From NCBI RefSeq assembly GCF_000964005.1, contig NZ_JXYP01000023.1, forward strand, positions 1 through 64,000: DNA of 64,000 bases, in the 5' to 3' direction. The notes below the pieces were generated by a model. The model had not been told where the DNA came from, searched no databases, and saw nothing but the letters and a program-made list of their open reading frames with translations. Source of the DNA: Williamsia herbipolensis. GTDB lineage: Bacteria > Actinomycetota > Actinomycetes > Mycobacteriales > Mycobacteriaceae. The translations under genes were made by a program, and so were the position numbers. Positions 61,594 to 64,000 of this stretch are shown here, piece by piece. Position 1 is the stretch's first letter; every line of letters begins with the position of its first letter.

Positions 61594-63234
61594 TCAGGCC
61601 TGCAGCACCGAATCCACGAGCGCCTGGGCCTCGGACTGCACGGTGGCGAGATGGTCGGGACCGGTGAAGGATTCGGCGTAGATCTTGTACAGGTCCTCGG
61701 TGCCCGACGGTCGCGCGGCGAACCATGCGTTCTCGGTGACGACCTTGAGCCCACCGATCGCGGCGCCGTTGCCGGGCGCCTCGGTGAGTATCGCGGTGAT
61801 CGGTTCACCGGCCAGCGACGTCGCCGACACCTGTGAGGCCGACAGTCCGGCGAGCACCGCCTTCTGCGCGCGGCTCGCCGGCGCGTCGATCCGCGCGTAG
61901 GACGGGCTGCCGAACTCTTCGACCATCTCCGCGTACCGCTGTGAAGGCGACTTCCCCGTCACGGCCAGGATCTCCGACGCCAGGAGCGCCATGATGATGC
62001 CGTCTTTGTCGGTCGACCACACACCGCCGTCGCGCTGCAGGAACGACGCGCCTGCGCTCTCCTCGCCGCCGAACGCGATGTCGCCGGAGATGAGTCCGGG
62101 GACGAACCACTTGAACCCGACGGGAACCTCCACGAGACGGCGGCCGATCGACGCGACGACGCGGTCGATCATCGACGAGCTCACGAGGGTCTTGCCGACC
62201 GCGGCCGAGGAACTCCAGTCGGGTCGGTGGGTGAACAGGTAGTCGATGGCCACGGCCAGGAAGTGGTTCGGGTTCATCAACCCGCCGTCGGGGGTGACGA
62301 TGCCGTGCCGGTCGGCGTCGGCGTCGTTGCCGGTGGCGATGTCGTAGGTGTCGCGGACGGCGATGAGCGAGGCCATCGCGTTCGGCGACGAGCAGTCCAT
62401 CCGGATCTTGCCGTCGGTGTCGAGGGTCATGAACCCGAACTGCGGGTCGACGGTCGGGTTGACGACGGTCAGCTCGGCCAGGCTGTACATGAAGCCGATC
62501 TCGGCCCAGTAGCCCACCGAGGCACCGCCGAGCGGGTCGGCGCCGATCCGCACCCCCGCCGAGCGGATCGCGTCCATGTCGACGACCTTCTTCAGGTTGT
62601 CGACATAGGTGGTGCTGTACGGGTACTTCACCACCAGGTCGCCGGCGACCGCGCGCTCGAACGGGGTACGCGGCACCGCGTCGACGCCCGAGCGCAGCAA
62701 CTCGTTGGCCCGAGCAGCGATCCGGGAGGTGATGGTGGAGTCGGCCGGCCCCCCGTCGGGCGGGTTGTACTTGAACCCACCGTCGCGGGGCGGGTTGTGC
62801 GACGGCGTCACCACGATGCCGTCGGCCCGCGGACCGGTGCCCGCGTTGTGCACGATGATGGCGTGGCTCAACGCCGGTGTGGGGGTGTAGCGGTCGAGGT
62901 CGTCGACCATCACCGTCACCCCGGCCGCGACGAGGACCTCGATGGCCGTACGCCAGGCCGGCCGCGACAGGGCATGGGTGTCGAGCCCGATGAACAGCGG
63001 CCCGTCGATGCCCGCACCGCGCCGGTAGTCGACGATCGCCGCGGTGGTCGCGATGATGTGCGATTCGGTGAAGGCGGCGTCGAAGCTCGACCCGCGGTGG
63101 CCGGAGGTCCCGAACACGACCTGCTGCAGCGGATCGTCCGGGTCGGGAACCGTCGAGTAGTAGGCATCCTCGAGCGCGCTGACGTCGACGAGATCTTCGG
63201 GGAGTGCCGGTGTGCCGGCCCGCTCGTGCGCCAT
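61594..63234 (-). CDS. pgm: Phosphoglucomutase, alpha-D-glucose specific
   Basis: A 546-residue phosphohexomutase, the same length as E. coli Pgm. The phosphoserine is Ser145 in TPSHNPP, the metal loop is DADADR, the sugar-specificity loop is GGEESAG and the phosphate loop [15 protein letters not shown]. It converts glucose-1-P and glucose-6-P, feeding glycogen, trehalose and envelope polysaccharide synthesis. ATG 63234 has AAGGAA about ten bases upstream. Confidence 0.95.
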   Translation of the reverse strand: MAHERAGTPALPEDLVDVSALEDAYYSTVPDPDDPLQQVVFGTSGHRGSSFDAAFTESHIIATTAAIVDYRRGAGIDGPLFIGLDTHALSRPAWRTAIEVLVAAGVTVMVDDLDRYTPTPALSHAIIVHNAGTGPRADGIVVTPSHNPPRDGGFKYNPPDGGPADSTITSRIAARANELLRSGVDAVPRTPFERAVAGDLVVKYPYSTTYVDNLKKVVDMDAIRSAGVRIGADPLGGASVGYWAEIGFMYSLAELTVVNPTVDPQFGFMTLDTDGKIRMDCSSPNAMASLIAVRDTYDIATGNDADADRHGIVTPDGGLMNPNHFLAVAIDYLFTHRPDWSSSAAVGKTLVSSSMIDRVVASIGRRLVEVPVGFKWFVPGLISGDIAFGGEESAGASFLQRDGGVWSTDKDGIIMALLASEILAVTGKSPSQRYAEMVEEFGSPSYARIDAPASRAQKAVLAGLSASQVSATSLAGEPITAILTEAPGNGAAIGGLKVVTENAWFAARPSGTEDLYKIYAESFTGPDHLATVQSEAQALVDSVLQA

Positions 63235-63403
63235 GGGGAGTCTGGTTCCTTCGCTCGTCGTCCGCGCGCGAACACAGCTGCGCTGGCGAGGATTCTGCCA
63301 AAGATCGCCACTCGGTAGTGTCGGCACACGGATACTGTCCGGCCAACGACAACCGGGGATGGTTGTGATCGTTCACGGTCGGGCGCACACGAGGGGGGCG
63401 GCG

Positions 63404-63982
63404 ATGGCGCCGGAGGCGATCGTTCTGGTGCTGCCGGGAGGCACCGATGTCAGCTACGCGCCGTCGTCGTGGCGGTCGCCGTCGGCGCTGCGGATGTACC
63501 CGTTCACCGGCTCGATCGCCGCGCGGTTCGGCCGGCGGGTCGCGGTCCATCAGGTCCGCTATCGGGTCTACGGCTGGAACGGTCGACAGGACAGTCCGAT
63601 GCCCTACGCACGTGCCGCGCTCGACCGCATGACGCAGCGTCACCCCGGTGTCCCCGTGCACCTCGTCGGGCACTCGATGGGTGGCCGGGTGGGCGCGCAG
63701 CTCGCCGCCGACGAGCGCGTCCACGGGCTCCTCGCACTGGCGCCGTGGTGGCAGTTCGCCGACTGGCGCCACATCCACGCCGGCGTCCGGGTGGTCGCGA
63801 TGCACGGCACCGCCGACACCCGCACCTATCCCCACCGCACCGAACGCGGCGTCACCGAGCTGCGCGAACGAGGGATCGACGCGACGTACATCCCGGTCCC
63901 CGACGGCGGCCACGCGATGCTCGACCACCTGCTCTGGTGGCAGCGGACCGCGCTCGACTTCGTCACCGAGGCACTCGACTGA
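63404..63982 (+). CDS. Alpha/beta hydrolase family protein
   Basis: A 192-residue hydrolase. The nucleophile elbow is GHSMGGR with Ser91, the Asp probably in HGTADTRTYP and the His in DGGHAMLDH near residue 173. It lacks a lid domain and a signal peptide. GAGGGGGG precedes ATG 63404; ATG 63359 is in frame upstream. Substrate unknown. Divergent from pgm. Confidence 0.82.
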   Translation: MAPEAIVLVLPGGTDVSYAPSSWRSPSALRMYPFTGSIAARFGRRVAVHQVRYRVYGWNGRQDSPMPYARAALDRMTQRHPGVPVHLVGHSMGGRVGAQLAADERVHGLLALAPWWQFADWRHIHAGVRVVAMHGTADTRTYPHRTERGVTELRERGIDATYIPVPDGGHAMLDHLLWWQRTALDFVTEALD

Positions 63983-64000
63983 CGCTTCTGCGGCACTCGA

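Noticed and set aside
61805-63928. 700-codon minus-strand frame overlapping pgm
   Set aside because: Shadow of pgm and the adjacent hydrolase gene in another frame; the pgm frame has full catalytic motifs.

Overview
The window is chromosomal DNA of a high-G+C actinobacterium (about two thirds G+C by eye), most likely a mycolic-acid-containing member of the Mycobacteriales close to Gordonia. The evidence is a mycolyltransferase-type (antigen 85-like) esterase, an Lsr2 nucleoid protein, a WS/DGAT-type acyltransferase, two F420/LLM oxidoreductases, a mutT2-typA-lpqW neighbourhood like that of mycobacteria, and many genes that look leaderless (TANNNT six to eight bases before ATG/GTG, no Shine-Dalgarno). 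No phage, insertion sequence, plasmid origin or CRISPR array is visible. Genus assignment is inference.

Layout. 1-10 kb: start of an LpqW-like lipoprotein gene, typA, a small Cys-rich basic protein, two tandem secreted DUF4185 proteins, a PASTA membrane protein, mutT2, and a thiamine-type ABC importer. 10-24 kb: pterin dehydratase, two paralogous secreted proteins, a sugar MFS transporter, an HhH-GPD DNA-repair protein, a protein built of 14 decapeptide repeats, a split transketolase pair, WS/DGAT and DszC-like enzymes, an LLM oxidoreductase, a cold-shock protein and a ROK kinase. 22-30 kb: a RecQ helicase with a phosphoribosyltransferase-like tail, an Old Yellow Enzyme, a cupin, an FAD monooxygenase divergent from its likely TetR repressor, a conserved hypothetical gene, an intergenic region carrying two oppositely oriented arrays of 21-bp repeats, and a NUDIX hydrolase.

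30-45 kb: mycolyltransferase, HMG-CoA lyase, phosphoesterase, secreted protein, SDR, a four-gene operon (TmrB-like ATPase, alkyltransferase-like protein, AmpG-like MFS, small membrane protein), an Imm-5-like gene, SAM methyltransferase, ychF, an AI-2E family permease, a second LLM enzyme, a PfpI/DJ-1 protein and a lipoprotein sugar dehydrogenase. 45-64 kb: cstA with its YbdD partner, an Ada-AlkA fusion with ogt, rmuC, a DUF6542-type protein, a fructosamine kinase family protein, nadE, an SDR, a peptidoglycan amidase, a CobW GTPase, a DEAD-box helicase, lsr2, tRNA-Ala(GGC), a DsbA-like membrane protein, phosphoglucomutase and an alpha/beta hydrolase.

The most unusual items are the inverted pair of 21-bp repeat arrays at 28.85-29.07 kb, which has a possible relative inside the 3' end of the AI-2E permease gene, the 14-fold decapeptide protein at 14.9 kb, the two identical-architecture TetR operators at 27.6 kb, and the frequency of leaderless promoter signatures. 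DNA-repair functions are numerous: HhH-GPD, ATL, Ada-AlkA, Ogt, RecQ, RmuC and MutT2.
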